Of a DNA stretch of 64,000 bases, positions 25,715 to 38,359 are shown piece after piece. A program made the translations under genes and the position numbers. Numbering within the stretch: the stretch's first letter is position 1; every line of letters starts with the position of its first letter. Below the pieces are notes generated by a model. That model saw only the letters and a program-made list of their open reading frames with translations. It was not told the origin of the DNA and did not search any database. Source of the stretch: Morchella semilibera (Eukaryota; Ascomycota; Pezizomycetes; Pezizales; Morchellaceae); assembly GCA_009192285.1 (NCBI GenBank), contig CM018608.1, positions 638,201-702,200 on the forward strand. The letters run 5' to 3'.

Positions 25715-28700
25715 ATGGCGGATCTCCGTACTGCTGGTGGTGCGGCTCGAAAGAGCTCCTCAGCCTCGTCTTCAGCAGCAGAGTTCGCACAGTCTCCTCA
25801 ACAACAGCAAGGGAAGGTACCCATTCCGCGCTTGCGACCAAGCCCAAGAGACGAAGGTAGCGGCGGCTCAACGGCTGGTAGCGCTGGGGATAGGCACAGA
25901 GTTCCACACGCATGTGAGCCTTGCAGACAGAGAAAAACAAAGGTTCGTGCCGAGAAACCTTATTTTATCCCACCCCCACAACGTATGACTTATCTTTTCT
26001 TCTGTAATAACAATAATGGAGTGAAATTCATGTTAATTTATCGAATAGTGTAGCGGTGAAAGGTGTGGGGAATCTTTTAGTACCTGCCCGCCTGTTTCAT
26101 GACGAGTTTCAGGTCTCATTGTTCGGGTGTTTTCAACCTCAAGAGATTTCGGTACAAGGTAGTCGGGGGAATGAAATCTTCCCTATGAGGTATCCCAGGA
26201 ATGATCTAATGAGCTCTCCGCGGTTGAAAACAGTCGAAGGATGGGACTTCGAACCAGAGACTTTTGATCACTTTCTCCCTATATATGGTATTCCTCAAAG
26301 CTGACAATACTAATTAACTCAACTTAAATAGACCCGTATGCAAACATTGCCAGGATTTCAAACTCATCTGCTCTTATGCTGATGGAAAGCGCGATAAAGC
26401 CAAAAAGTACTGTTTATCTGGACGACTAGGCAAGATGGCTGACCTTAATCTAGTGAGATGATCTCCCTGAGATCGAAAGTCGAACTGTACGAGTCAGTAC
26501 TTGAGCAATTGAGGTGCCACGTTGATAGCGCTGGTCAATTGGCTATCCAAAAGGCTTTGCAAGGGGTCAGTCAAGTCGGCTCTTCTGGGCGTGTCCTACT
26601 GCCTGCACAGAACTCACAACCTCTACCCTTACAGCCACGTGAAATTGGCCTAGAAAACCACTCAGCGCATCAAAAAAATCGAGATGGCGAATCGCTTGTC
26701 ACGGCAGGAGTCGGCTCAACTGGCTCTGTCGACCATATTCGAGAAGAACCCAACCGGAGCGACAGCGCATACCCCACAGGGTACATGGGCAAAAACAGTG
26801 AAGTTGCCTGGATCCAAAGAGTAGCCCAACAGCTAGCGCGTGAAGCTTCGTCAGAACCGCCACGTATGGCTCCCACGGAAACTGGCTCTCAGAAATCACA
26901 TTCAGAGACATCGACTAAAAATTACAACCTAGAGTCCATTGCTCTCGCTACTAGGAACGATGATGAATACCAATTCGAAACGCCTACTTATCACTTGGAC
27001 GATTTATCTGTTTCTATAGCTGGAGGACAAATCAACCCATTCCATCTCCCCCACAAGGAAACAGCTGACGAGCTTTTGAATGCGTTTTTTTCCACAGTTT
27101 ACCCCACATTCCCCATCGTACTAAAAAAGCTTTTTATGGCGCAGTACGACGCATTTTTTCAGTCTTTCTTTCCCCCAGCGAGCTCAAAGCGATGGTTGGC
27201 GATGCTTAATTTAATGTTTGCGATTGGTTCATTATATGGGCGCCTTACCAATGCTGATTGGAAGGAGGAATCTGAGATTGAGCACCTTAAATATTTTTCT
27301 AGGGGTAGAGTTTTGAGCCTTGATGAAGGAAGCATCCTTGAAGTACCTGATTTGCAGCAGGTTCAAGTTATGGGATTAGCTGGCATTTACCTTATTGCTA
27401 GTAACCAGACTAATCGGTATTCTACCTCCTTATCTTTTCTATGTTCCCCGTGCGGTTCCTGATGTGTCTGGATGCGTAATATCCTCAAGACCTTTGAATT
27501 TGACATATTCCTTAACCACGTGCTGCCCCCCCCTCTGGTTCGCTAATTTATCGCTAATCATTTTATCCCGGTTGCCAGTGCATGGAACGTTGTCGGACTT
27601 GCTATTCGCTACTCACAGACTCTCGGCCTCAACCTTCGCAACGATGTTCCTGAACTTGATGAGGCGGAGAAGGAGATGCGTGTGCGAATGTGGTACTCTC
27701 TGTATTCTCTAGAGTATCTACTTTGTATTATGACCGGCCGACCATCTTGTATCCATGAGCGGGATTGCAGTGTACCCATGCCCCGCCCTGTTGATGAAGA
27801 ACAATATCCCATGGAAGATGGATTCGATAATGCTTTGAGAAGGTACTCCGAAACCGCCAGCCCTAATTCACAGTCACAGTCACAACCTTCAAAGCCTTCT
27901 CCCGTCCCCAGCCCTTTTGTTTTTCGCAATTCGCCTCCCACACCGCAGCCCCCAGGGACCTCTGTTCCCACCTCCAACATTTCTGCTGCGCCATCCCCTT
28001 CTCCCCCCACATGCAAACCGGTAGCAAGTTCACGCACTTCAGGCTCTATCAGCTTTCTTAGCTCTGGAACGTATCCCTCAACTTATTTTGTCGAGCATAC
28101 GAAACTCAATCAGATAACTTCTGAAGTGTTGTCAAATCTTTACAGTCCTGCCACCAGGTCGCGGAGCTGGAGTGACATTCAAGGAACAATTTCAGCTATG
28201 GAGTTGAAGGTTATGAAGTGGCGCGCTGACCTTCCAAACCTATTGGATTTCGGCAAAAAACAGCGAGATCAACATTACTATAGACAGGTATAGCGCATTA
28301 TGCGTCAAGATACTATCCAAGCTCCACTAACGCTAGTTACAGAGGATGAACCTGGCTTTCCAGTACCATTATATCCGGATTATCATCAATCGCCCATGTC
28401 TATGCCGATTAAACTATTACCGCATACCAAATGAGTCCAATCGCTCACGTGGGTTTAATCGGTCTGCAGCAGCGACATGTATCGAAGCTGCCCGTGAAAC
28501 AATGGCACTTCTTCCCGACGAGCCAAACCCTGTTGGTTTAATAAGTAGCTCGCCCTGGTGGTGTCTACTCCATTACCTTGTCTCTGCAGGAACAATTCTT
28601 ATGGTTGAAATGGCTATGCGGGCTGAGCATAATCCGCAACAAGCCGATGGCTTGTTGAAAGATGCCAAAAAAGTATTGAGGTGGTTGAGGGCAATGGCAG

Positions 28701-29365
28701 AAGACAGCTTGGGCGCCGAGAGATCTTGCAAAGTGCTCACAAAGCTTTTGGTGATATCTGCCTCCAAGATTGGCGGTGACGTCTCCGACGTTCCAACAGA
28801 TTTCCCTGAGAACCGGGACGTTCCTGGTGGAATCAAAGCTGGGAACATCAATAACAACACCAATAGCAGCAGCAATAGTGGCAATTCCAGCTCTGATTAC
28901 TCCCAGCAACAAAATCAATTACCCACGCAGAATGGAGATCAGGCCGAGGAAAATAGGTCAGGAAGTCACGCCGATGAATTTCCCGATCTTTTCCGTGGTA
29001 TATTGAGTGACCCATTCCCATTCTCAAACATTCCCATCCACACTCACTATGATGACACGATGGCAATGCAAGACGTCCCTCACTTTACTGATTCGTCGAC
29101 CAACAATCAACAAAATTTCTCGCAGAACCAAGACCACCCCGCAAATCAGGACCTTCTCTCAAATCACCTTCAGCCTCTTTCAACACCCTCTGGAATACTG
29201 TTCACCAATTCTGGTCAAATAGAAGGCATAAATGTGGGGAACCAGCCCGACCCTACCGAGATATTACAGGAGAAGCGCCAACGTAGGAGAGAGTCGCAGG
29301 GAGTCGGAAATATATCGCTTCCGCCCTCCTCATACGCGAACCACTGGGCCCCAGCGCCGTGTTAG
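25715..29365 (+). CDS. Zn2Cys6 transcription factor with Fungal_trans domain
   Basis: This is a nuclear DNA-binding regulator; targets are unknown. Six exons: 25715-25942, 26049-26062, 26332-26406, 26454-27416, 27579-28287 and 28343-29365, giving 1003 residues in frame. The binuclear zinc cluster is canonical: Cys67, 70, 77, 84, 87 and 94 with C-x2-C-x6-C-x6-C-x2-C-x6-C spacing. It is followed by a basic linker and a coiled-coil-like SLRSKVELYESVLEQL. The middle homology domain (Fungal_trans, PF04082 type) begins near TADELLNAFFSTVYPTFPI and includes AWNVVGLAIRYSQTLGL and the block RMWYSLYSLEYLLCIMTGRP. The C-terminal part is rich in Asn, Gln and Ser, an activation-domain composition. The second exon is only 14 nt (CSGE plus part of R) and carries the third zinc cysteine. 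Intron lengths are 106, 269, 47, 162 and 55 bp. The exact subfamily was not recognised. Confidence 0.9.
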
Positions 29366-31382
29366 GTATTCTATGGCACCATCATTCTGTGAATCCTGCG
29401 GGTCTGGTCTTGAGGCGTCATCTTCCAAGCAGGCGAGAGAGGGGGGGAGCAGAATTTGAGCAACGGAGGAACTGGTTCAAATGTTCGGAGTTTGGTTCTA
29501 TCCTGTTTTTATTTCTTTTTCTTAGACTTAACTCTCACCCACTGTGCGTATTCGGGGTGGGCGGAGGGGCTTGTTCACATAAGTCTATATTCAAAATTCC
29601 AGTAGTACACTGCAATATTATAATACGTACATGTAGTAATAGTAGCCGCCGTAGCTTTTATAAGAGGTTTATGCCGCTACATAAATATATATCACCTTCA
29701 CTGGCAATTTTTCACTAAACAAAAAAACCAGCCAATTTCTGTATCTGTGCAAGTAAATACATGTACTTTGAGGTACATGTATGTACAGCCACTCTTCAGA
29801 TGGTCGGTGCTCAAAGTGGCTTACAGAGTTGAATCCACGAACTCATAAAATTATAGAAACTGATAACAGGATAACAGAGAGTAAAAACATCATGAACAAC
29901 TAATATTGATTTTAGCCACCATTAAGTGTTGATGACTTGAGATTTTAAACATTTCAGTGCACAGTTTGATAACTGACTTGAGCCGGACATGTCATATTAA
30001 ATCCGAAGCACGAACACTCTTGATGAGTGGCTGTACGTACGTAAATGTAATCCTGGTCCTGGTCCACCGCGTTGCATTCTACCTACTCTAGTGTGGAGGG
30101 TTGGGTACATGTTTATCGTGTGTGTGGAGTTTCAGGATCGCTTATGGGATGCGGGGGCGGGCCGATGGCAGGTTTAGATGTGCAACTTACAAGGTTAGGG
30201 GTTGGTTGATCTTGGGGCTGGCGAAGCCCTAAGGAAAAATTCCAAGTTACTTATAGCTAAATTTTATCAAATCATATAGGATCATTTTGACCTTACCGTA
30301 AAATTATATGGGGTTGTTATTTTTAGTATCAGAATCGCCAATTAATAATACGTAGTACTGCCCCAACTGCGTTGATCATGATGTAGAAACCCGGCGATAT
30401 CCCTATATGATACCCAAGAGTACCCAAGAGTAGAACACCTCAGCTCTCATCCCCCAAGCTCAATATCCTACAACGTCATCCATATCCAATTCTGGGTTCA
30501 AATCTTGAGATCTTGGCCCCACGTCCTCGTTTACCACTGACGAAACAGGGAGGAGATCATCGCCAGTCCATAATCCTTGCCCTGAGCAACTGCATTTTTT
30601 TTTTTGGTACTATGGTGCGTAAACGAGTATGTCAAAACTGCTAGTCACGCAACGTGATCTAAAACTGATGTTCGAAGATTCCAGGTTTTTCGGCTGTCAA
30701 AACCGAGGCCTCGGTAAAGTCCGTTGATTGATGACCTCAGTAAGCGAAAAAAATCAAGAATATAGTGGCAGTGATGTCATAGGACATTTGACCTGCAGCG
30801 GTCACGGTGATAATGTGACCGCAAGAAAAAAAAAGGCCTGGAGTCAAAGTAGAGTACTTGGGTGTATGAGTTAGAACTAGGAAATGCAAATGCTCCATTT
30901 GTATGCCAAAGAGGCGCCACTCCGCACAAAGAACCCCTGCTTTGTCACTCACATTTTCTGGTTCTTACCCCATACCTGAGTACCTATAGAGTATTGCGGG
31001 GTTTGTTGATAAGTTCTAGTTAGTCCGAGTCGAATATGTGGAGCATGAAGGATCACTCGTGATTAAAGGAGGGGGGGGGTGTCCTTTAAGCTGTCAGTTG
31101 CTGCCCCAAAGGGCGAAATTTTATATAGGAGATCCTGATAAGGGAGATAACAAGATCTATTACCAATTTTTGCTTTTTTCTGACAACCAAGGGATTCTGT
31201 CACACCTCGCTATGCCGAATGCCCAAATTCACCAAATCTCGTGAAAAAAGAATTACCGGAGAACATCGTACGGGACATCAAGGGATCCAGCATATTGAGT
31301 TCCGCCATAGTATGTAGTCCTTTCTGGGATAGCAGATATGTAGCAGCTAAGTTGGTTGAAATATGGGAATTCGCACGTTAAT

Positions 31383-31500
31383 ACAGACTTTGCACAAATT
31401 GAGCCAGCTCCATTTTTTGGTAACTTGATTTGTGCCAATCCCAAAGCCTGCCAGTCAGATAATTGAAATATAGAGCTGGCTGCATCTGCGCAAAGTCTGT
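31383..31500. repeat. Imperfect 28-bp inverted repeat, miniature element candidate
   Basis: The arms 31383-31410 and 31473-31500 are reverse complements at 24 of 28 positions and share ACAGACTTTGC and GCCAGCTC. The total span of 118 bp fits a miniature inverted-repeat element. No target duplication is obvious. Confidence 0.5.
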
Positions 31501-33283
31501 AGAATTCAATTCAGACCCCCCACTGTCCGTGAGCAGTAAAGAAGCTAGGTTTTAATTCACAACGCCACAACCACGGCCACAACTCATGTATCGCACGTGC
31601 CAGAGTATAAGTATTTCTCACGGTGTCTCTCACAACCCCTGAATTCTGTTCCGTGATGGCTCCCCCCCCCCCCCCCAAATCGACTGATTCTAACTAATTT
31701 TCCTGAAGAGTGTCGTCGACATAACCTTAGATTGTCGATACGACTAGACCTGTAGTGAGTAACTCTAGGCGTAGGGCGCGCAAAGAACTTGGGTCTCAAC
31801 CACTTGAAACTGAACGCCGCCTTCTTACTCTTTGACCAGCGATTCGGGGAGACGATATCAGACCGGGAAATCATCGGGTCTCACTCGCATAAATTGATTC
31901 TTATCGACTTTCGCTCACATACATCTTTAAAAGCCCTAACAGCCTCAATCATGGGTTGCCAAGCGCGGGACATACCGAATAACCAAAAGCTAAACACACA
32001 CCTGGGCGTTCTCGACTCTATTTCAACGACCCGAGCGCTCACTCGACGTACAGTCCACTGTACCTTTCATGTCGAGTCTGACAAGGAGGGGGGAAGGGGA
32101 ATCTTGTCTCTCGACGGAATGGCCCAGAGAGCTCTATTTGAGGTAGGTACATACATGTAGGTACATATATGTGTACCCCCCACATGCACGCGAATACTCT
32201 AAAGTTATTGATACAAGTGCTGTTCTATCTCTTCTTCCTCAGAAGAGGTAAAAAGTGCACTTGATCTCATTCTGCTGCAATAATCTAGGGTTCTTAGTTC
32301 GCGTAGAATTAGGGGCGTTGTAGCAATTAGTTCAGGAACCACCCCCCCACCCCCACCTCCATGGTCCACTTGGGGGAGGGGGGACCAGGGAGGTCAATTC
32401 AGCCGTACCTACATGATCTTAAATACCACTTTGGAGAACCTAGCTGACACAAAACACTGGACAAACACTTCCTTCCTAGTTAGACCTGGACCACCTGGAA
32501 CCAACATGTAGGTTGTTTCAAAGACCATTCTCCATAATTCGAGGAAGATAAAAGAGAATTCAGATGCTACAACGACTCTTAAGGTTCGGCATCATAGTTC
32601 GACCATACCATGTTCTCGAACCGTGCGGGTCTCTCTTCCTATGTGCATACATGTATGTGCTATAGGCATGGAGGGAGTTGGAGCGTAGGCACGCCGGATT
32701 AGCTCTGTTTTCCCGTTCTGCCTATTGCGTCGGAAATTGAAATTAGACGAACACTCCATGCATGTGGCGGGACTCTTCCAGGTGGTGGAATGGGGGGGGG
32801 GGAGGGGGTGGCAGCAGACGGGATTAGGATCGCTTAAACATGCGCAACAAGTGGATGGGGGTGTGTTTGTGTTTGTGTGTTTGTGAGTGTGTGTGTATGG
32901 AAAGCGCCCTACAACATCGGGTAAGAGTAGAGAGTTTTGAAGTTGAGTTGGGTAAACGTAAGAGTGGGCTATGTAAAAGATTTTAACGGTGTTTCTCCCT
33001 GCCTCAAACTCTGGGTGGATTGGATCGGAACTGCTGGGCGGCTACACGATAGGGAACATGGATGGAGCTCTTATGGAATTTCTAAGAGTAGAGACACATA
33101 CACAGATCGGACAGCATGAATTACATGTAGGTAGAATAGGTGATCTGGGGATTTAAACAATGTAACTATTCGTCCTGATCTTCTTCAGAAACACAGACAC
33201 ATCATTACCTTTCTACCTGCTAGGTATTTCCATGTAAAACACACAGTGTGTCTGAGGAGGAAACAAAAATACTAGCCTATCCC

Positions 33284-33328
33284 ATCATCACCACCACCAT
33301 CACCATCATCACCACCCATACCACCACC
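33284..33328. repeat. CAC/ATC microsatellite
   Basis: An irregular run of CAC and ATC trinucleotides about 45 bp long lies some 0.9 kb upstream of palI, in non-coding DNA. Confidence 0.7.
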
Positions 33329-34196
33329 GTGGGATATCTTTCTTTACACATGCTTTGCGTACATACATAGTACATGTACTTATCCGGACAGCGAGGATAA
33401 GCTCTTCTTCTTCATCTATTTACTATTATCATCTCAAAGACAAGCTTCTGGAAAGCCCACCTACTTTAATTCAGAGTCTCACAACCGCCGCCGCCTCCTT
33501 CCCTTTTAATGATACTTGGCTGCCGTTGAAAGTAATATACACACACCTTAAGTGACATCTGCGCGTCTCCTCCGAGGCATGGTACCTCGCCACTCCTCTC
33601 TCTCTTTCTTTCTCTCTCTCACTCATTCCCTCACTCGTCCCTCATTTACTAATAACTCATCCCCTTACACTCCCTATTTTTCACGTTCGTTGACTCGAGT
33701 CAATTGCTTGAGCAACCTGCTGATTGAACAACCTCCAGAGGCTGGCGACTGCTGCTACATAGAAAAGAGCCGTTGTCACATTCAGCTTCCACTCATTTGG
33801 TGCCATTGCATTGCGGTCCTTGCCTTGCCAAAGTTCAACCACACTCTCTTTGGTCCTACAGCCTACAGAGGCGCCCATCACTCTTTACTTATTTAATCCT
33901 TTTTTTTTTTTTGCTCAGCCACATTTGGCCTGGCTGATCCTGTTTTTCGTCTGTGCCTGTGTGTGTTTAGAGGTACATACTTGCTTGCTCTGCTTAGCCT
34001 ACTATACCCCCCCCGAAGGGCCCTCCCACACCTTCACAGACACAAACACACCGGAATTCCCACACATCCTTTCCCTCCTTCTTCGAAGACTTATTTCGTC
34101 CTTTCACGCCTCCTCTTTCACTTACTACCCCCTCCCCTTTCTAGAGCCCCGTCTTCCACTCCCGGAGACTCGGTTCTTCAATAGTCAACCGTCAAT

Positions 34197-36411
34197 ATGC
34201 GAATGCGACCCGCAACCCCGCTCAGTATCATCCTGCTGGCCGCATTTGCACTCTTACTGCTGAGCGTTCTGAGTACTCCAATCATCCCTGGTATACACCT
34301 AGCTGCCTACAATGACGTTACGTTTGGAGTCTTTGGCTTCTGTACTTCGGGGCAATGTAGTGGTTACGCAATTGGTTACAACACAGGTATGTCTGCTATC
34401 GGTTATGGGATCATGAACCGCGAGGGAGTAGGTGATGCTGCGATGTGGGCTGGCTCGGTGTTATTACTACCGCTGCTAGTCCTGCATTATGCGGACGCGA
34501 TGTTAATTGGTCCCATGCGATCATTGCCGGCGTGTCTTGCAGCTCGCCTCCCTCCAACCTGTCCTTGCATCATCCACTCTTTCCAACAAAATTGCTAACC
34601 TCACAACTTGCAGCATCTGGTCAACTCTCGAATGCCGACTTTTCCCTCCAGTCCAATGCCCGTAATTCGCTAACACATTTGCTGATTGTGCACCCCATTG
34701 CGGCATTGTTTACCCTAATTTTACTTGTTCTTTCGGTGCTTTCACACCTCAACGGTCCCGCACATTCGCCACGATACTTGCTCGCCATTCTGATACTCTC
34801 TCTGCCAACATTTGTGCTCTCGCTTCTTGCCTTCCTAGTTGATATTTTAATTTTCCTCCCGCACGTTCAATGGGGTGGTTGGGTCGTCCTTGGGGCAACT
34901 GTGCTCAATGCTATAGCAGGAATCATAACTTGCGGGATGCGCAGGACTCTTGTGCAAAAGGTCGCCCGCCGCAAGAGAATCGCAGAAACTCCAGCTACCA
35001 GCGGTACTGAATTTTATGCGAACCAGCCCCAGGTCGCAGCTGTCCCCCCGGTTCCAGAGAGTAACATGGGCGATAAGATGCCAGAGTTTGCTACTTTTGA
35101 AGTTGATAAACCTGTACATGGGGAGCCGGAGGGAGAGCGTATCCCATTGAATCCTAGGTCGCGGACAGTGTCGCCACCAGCGCCAGAAGATAGACTAATG
35201 GGTGGCGCGACTTCATTCAATCAGCCTTCATTACGTCGTGCGCCTAGTGATAGGAGTGACGGATATGGGCCGCCGCCAAGAGGTGCGGGCCCACTCTCGA
35301 GGCCTATGCCACCCGGACAAGTGAGGGGACAGTACCCAAACCAGGCGTTGCAGTCGGCGGGCAATGGTAATCCGGGACCATATGGGCCTCCCCCTCCCAG
35401 AGGATATGGAGGTCCAGCACCTGGATATGGTGGTGATGGTTATATTGGTGGGCCCCCTCAGGGCGGATATAGAGGGCCTCCTCCTCCAAACGGGCCGGGA
35501 ATGTTCAACCCAGGTACAGGGTTAGGGCCTCCTCCGAGAAGGGGTCCCGGACCGAACCAATTTGGACCCCGTGGGCCGCCGCCGCCAAATGGCGGGGGAT
35601 ATGGGGGTGGTGGACAGTACGGAATGGGACCTGGGCCGGGAATGGGACATCATAACGGGATGGGACCTCAGGGAGGGATGGGGCCTTCGGGGGGTATGGG
35701 GCCAGGCAGCATGATTGGTGTCCAGGGACAGAGGAGACCGGTGCATCAGCAACCTCCGCCACAGCATCAACAGCAAAGAGAAAGCCGGGAATATGATTTC
35801 CCTGCAGAGCAGCCACACGTTGATGAAAGACGGGAGTTCGAACAGACGCTCCCCGCTGCAGCAGTAGGAACTGCTGTGGGAATTACAGCACTAGCGGCCA
35901 GCGGGGAACACCGCGGCGATGATAGGCGCGTGCAACTTGCCGAGTTGGATGCAGAAGTGCAGCGGGAGCCCACTCCGCCCAGGCTGGCGGTTGTAAATGA
36001 CACTCCACAGGGCGGGTCGTACGACAATGAGTAAATACCTCCTTAACACTCCAACCCACGACCTCATCGTACTTTCAGCCATGTATTAACGATTCATAGA
36101 TATGTACCCCCACGTGCAGTATGGAATGGACAGACTTCTGGTACTCCGCCGCCCCAATCTCTCACGCCGCCTCAATCTCGCACGCCACCCCAATCCCGTA
36201 CGCCGCCCCCGACTGAACTTCCTACCCACATGGATGCATCTCCAAATCGCCGTGTAAATAATACCGCTCCTCGTCCGTCTGAAAGTTACTATGAAGATGT
36301 GGCACCGGTATTCGATTCTAGTCACGTCCCCCATTCGCAACCCCCACCACAACAGCATGCAGCTATGCCCAGCGGGATGCCCGGCCCTATGCCGTACAGG
36401 ATACAGATACC

Positions 36412-36443
<32 letters not shown>

Positions 36444-36706
36444 TGCCGTTACGTACGATAGAAGACCTTCAGGATGGCCAAAGAAGCCCCGCAATGAGTA
36501 CAACCAGCAACTTCACGAGTATCAGCCAGAGACCCCCCAATCCTAACTGGGTACCAGGACCGGGTCAGCAACCACCAATGCCGGGAGGGATGAATCAAGG
36601 GCGGCGCGGACCAACGTCTAGTCAATTGTTGGGTGGAAATCCTGACTTTGAACTGCCAACTGGACGAAACGGAAGGTTTCGAGGCGGAGCAGGTATGGGT
36701 AGATGA
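34197..36706 (+). CDS. palI: pH-response regulator PalI/Rim9
   Basis: This is a plasma-membrane component of the ambient-pH (Pal/Rim) pathway that helps the sensor PalH/Rim21 reach the membrane. Exons are 34197-34386, 34614-36030 and 36100-36706, with introns of 227 and 69 bp, giving 737 residues. Four hydrophobic segments are visible: an N-terminal one (PLSIILLAAFALLLLSVL) followed by the SUR7/PalI-type loop with a CTSGQC pair, then three more ending near IITCGMRR. The long cytoplasmic tail is rich in Gly, Pro and Gln, with many GPPPP and GMGP repeats. The second intron restores the block EYVPPRAVW, which I recall as conserved in fungal PalI tails; without it the protein would stop at 36034. 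A CAG run encodes ten glutamines (36413-36442). The leader is long and pyrimidine-rich. Confidence 0.92.
36413..36442 (+). repeat. (CAG)10 microsatellite inside palI
   Basis: Ten perfect CAG units in frame encode a Q10 tract in the cytoplasmic tail of PalI. Such tracts vary in length between strains. Confidence 0.9.
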
Positions 36707-38195
36707 TTTTGAGGGCTGATTTAGTACATATCGAAAGGGGAGTCAGTTGATATCTTTTGTTTGGATTCTTATGTTTTATCTACTCCCTGAGAGATATCCA
36801 GGTTGAGAGGATTGATGAGTATTGATGTCGGAATCGAACAGACAGGGGAGGATGGTCTGGTACCGTACATGTTGTTTTCCTTCTTTCTGTCTAGGTTCTT
36901 GTTGTTCTTTTGGTAAGGCGTATTTTATGTTTCGTTTTACGGCTTGCATACACCATTTTCTACTTAAGTGTTAGTTTAGGGTTAATACCTCGCTTCATCA
37001 ACGAAGATGACCCGCCTTTTTTAATTGTGATTCTGGTAATGGCAGATTCGCCTCTTTTTTTTTCTTTCTTTCTATTTTTTATTTTCTTTATGCGAATGTC
37101 TTCCTTTTCATTCTTATTTCAATTCTGGGTATATGATTGCTATATCGTTTCTTCGACGACCAGGGTAATAGCTTTGGGAGTTATGGCATTCTAATTTTCT
37201 CTCTTGGGGGGGAGGGGGGGGGCAATTCTATTTGGCTATGCGGTTGATGAAGGTGTGATGGATGGAAGAAATGACAGATTAAGGACCTTATCACATCACA
37301 GTTTGGATTATAGCCATTGGCTTCTACTGTACTACCACATTTAATGCTGTCTTTAAGTTTTATGCGAATGATTATGGTGCAGCTTTCTTCTCATTTCTTT
37401 AGGTGGTCTTTATTCTCTTGAATGACCTTTATTTCTGCATGCTTTGTATTTTTCACGTTCATGACATGATCATGATCATGTTCTATCGTATCCTAGTTTT
37501 CTTTCCTTTTCTTCTTTTAATCCTGCATTTTTTTCTTTTTTTCTTCCAGTTATGGGCTATACTTACACAAGTTCACAGAGCACATGCTGGTTTCCGTTGG
37601 TTCCGAAATTCGAGGTGGATATAAAGTATGGCTCGGGAAGCTATGGAGGGTAGGTGTGTAAACTTCAGCGTTTGTAGCCAATCACTCTATAGAAATTGGG
37701 AGATCTACTCCCATAATTGTACTAGTGCCTAGCCTAACGGTCTAATTCCCATACAAAACAAATTCCTTCGAGGTTTGCACACCCACCCCCCTATGCCTTC
37801 TCGCGCCATACATGTACCCTACACATTATAGCTATATCCGAAATGAGATCGCAGAGCATCTAACGGCCTGGTAAAATGTAAACTGGGTCTTTAATATATG
37901 CACATTAGAATGTATCTTTCCCTACCGAGGGATCCTAGTAATTAGGTTTTAACTGTACACATGCAGGAAGTATGAAACGTCGAACTTGTGCTTAGCTTGG
38001 GGTAACATGTTCTCTGTATTCTGCGAGTACCAATAACTTAAGAAGTACATGTATGTAGTCTCAATTGCTTACATATAATAAGTACATGTACGTACTTATG
38101 CCATCACCTTACACCGAAACCTAAATTATTATCTTTGTGAATCTGAGTTTGGCAACGCAAAGGGGAAGGAAAAAACTAAGGATACGAGAGCTGTA
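36707..38195. other. Spacer 3' of palI
   Basis: This is T-rich sequence with homopolymer runs (for example a G-rich stretch near 37207-37221) and TACATGTA palindromes near 37808, 38045 and 38083. Two T-rich ORFs near 36910-37194 and 37403-37624 encode phenylalanine-rich low-complexity peptides and were not accepted as genes. Confidence 0.5.
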
Positions 38196-38207
38196 AAAAA
38201 AAAAACA
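38196..38207 (-). terminator. RNA polymerase III terminator of the tRNA
   Basis: A run of twelve A on the plus strand, which is T12 on the minus strand, begins 4 nt after the 3' end of the tRNA, as expected for Pol III termination. Confidence 0.75.
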
Positions 38208-38210
38208 GCG

Positions 38211-38293
38211 TCCCTCCGACCAGAGTCGAACTGGTGACCAACCGGTAAGCAATCAATTACAGCCGGGTGTGATACCAACTACACCACAGAGGG
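38211..38293 (-). tRNA. tRNA-Tyr (GUA) with a 10-nt intron
   Basis: The 83-nt sequence folds as a tRNA. The acceptor stem is CCCTCTG with CGGAGGG and discriminator A. The T arm is ACCAG-TTCGACT-CTGGT, and a D arm (GTG/CAC) has a GTTGG-containing loop. The anticodon loop is CTGTAA, then a 10-nt intron (38256-38247), then A. Removing the intron leaves exactly 73 nt. The anticodon GTA, the C1-G72 pair, A73 and the intron one base 3' of the anticodon all agree with eukaryotic tRNA-Tyr. Odd points are a D stem of only three pairs and a C-U mismatch at position 27-43. A T-run terminator follows. Confidence 0.75.
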
Positions 38294-38359
38294 ATCGATG
38301 TAGCCATCCTACAACATTACTTAAATAGAAATAAAAAGATACTTTAAGTCCGCTATTAC

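Larger units (their letters stand above)
29366..34196. other. Spacer between the first transcription factor and palI
   Basis: This starts with the 3' UTR of the transcription factor. It holds a 28-bp imperfect inverted repeat (31383-31500), a poly-C run near 31664-31677, TACATGTA palindromes near 29629, 29758, 29775, 32155, 32649, 33124 and 33370, a CAC/ATC microsatellite (about 33284-33328) and a CT-rich leader before palI. An ORF ending in ILSLDGMAQRALFE (up to 32160) was considered and not accepted. Confidence 0.45.

Noticed and set aside
25528-25860. Plus-strand ORF overlapping the start of the first transcription factor
   Set aside because: It begins with a non-ATG codon and is in another frame from the zinc-cluster protein; it probably lies in the 5' UTR and exon 1 shadow.
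22060-30969. Shared string CATTTTCTGGTTCTT near 22064 and 30951
   Set aside because: Only about 15-24 bp match and flanks diverge, so it was not called a repeat.
31789-32160. ORF with a patatin-like looking GRGILSLDG string
   Set aside because: The ORF opens with TTG, the second glycine motif of patatins is absent, and nothing else matches; the string is most likely chance.
36825-36845. TGTTCGATTCC-like box on the minus strand
   Set aside because: Resembles a tRNA B box, but no acceptor stem or A box could be placed around it.
36910-37624. Phenylalanine-rich ORFs downstream of palI
   Set aside because: They are translations of T-rich DNA and lack protein-like composition.
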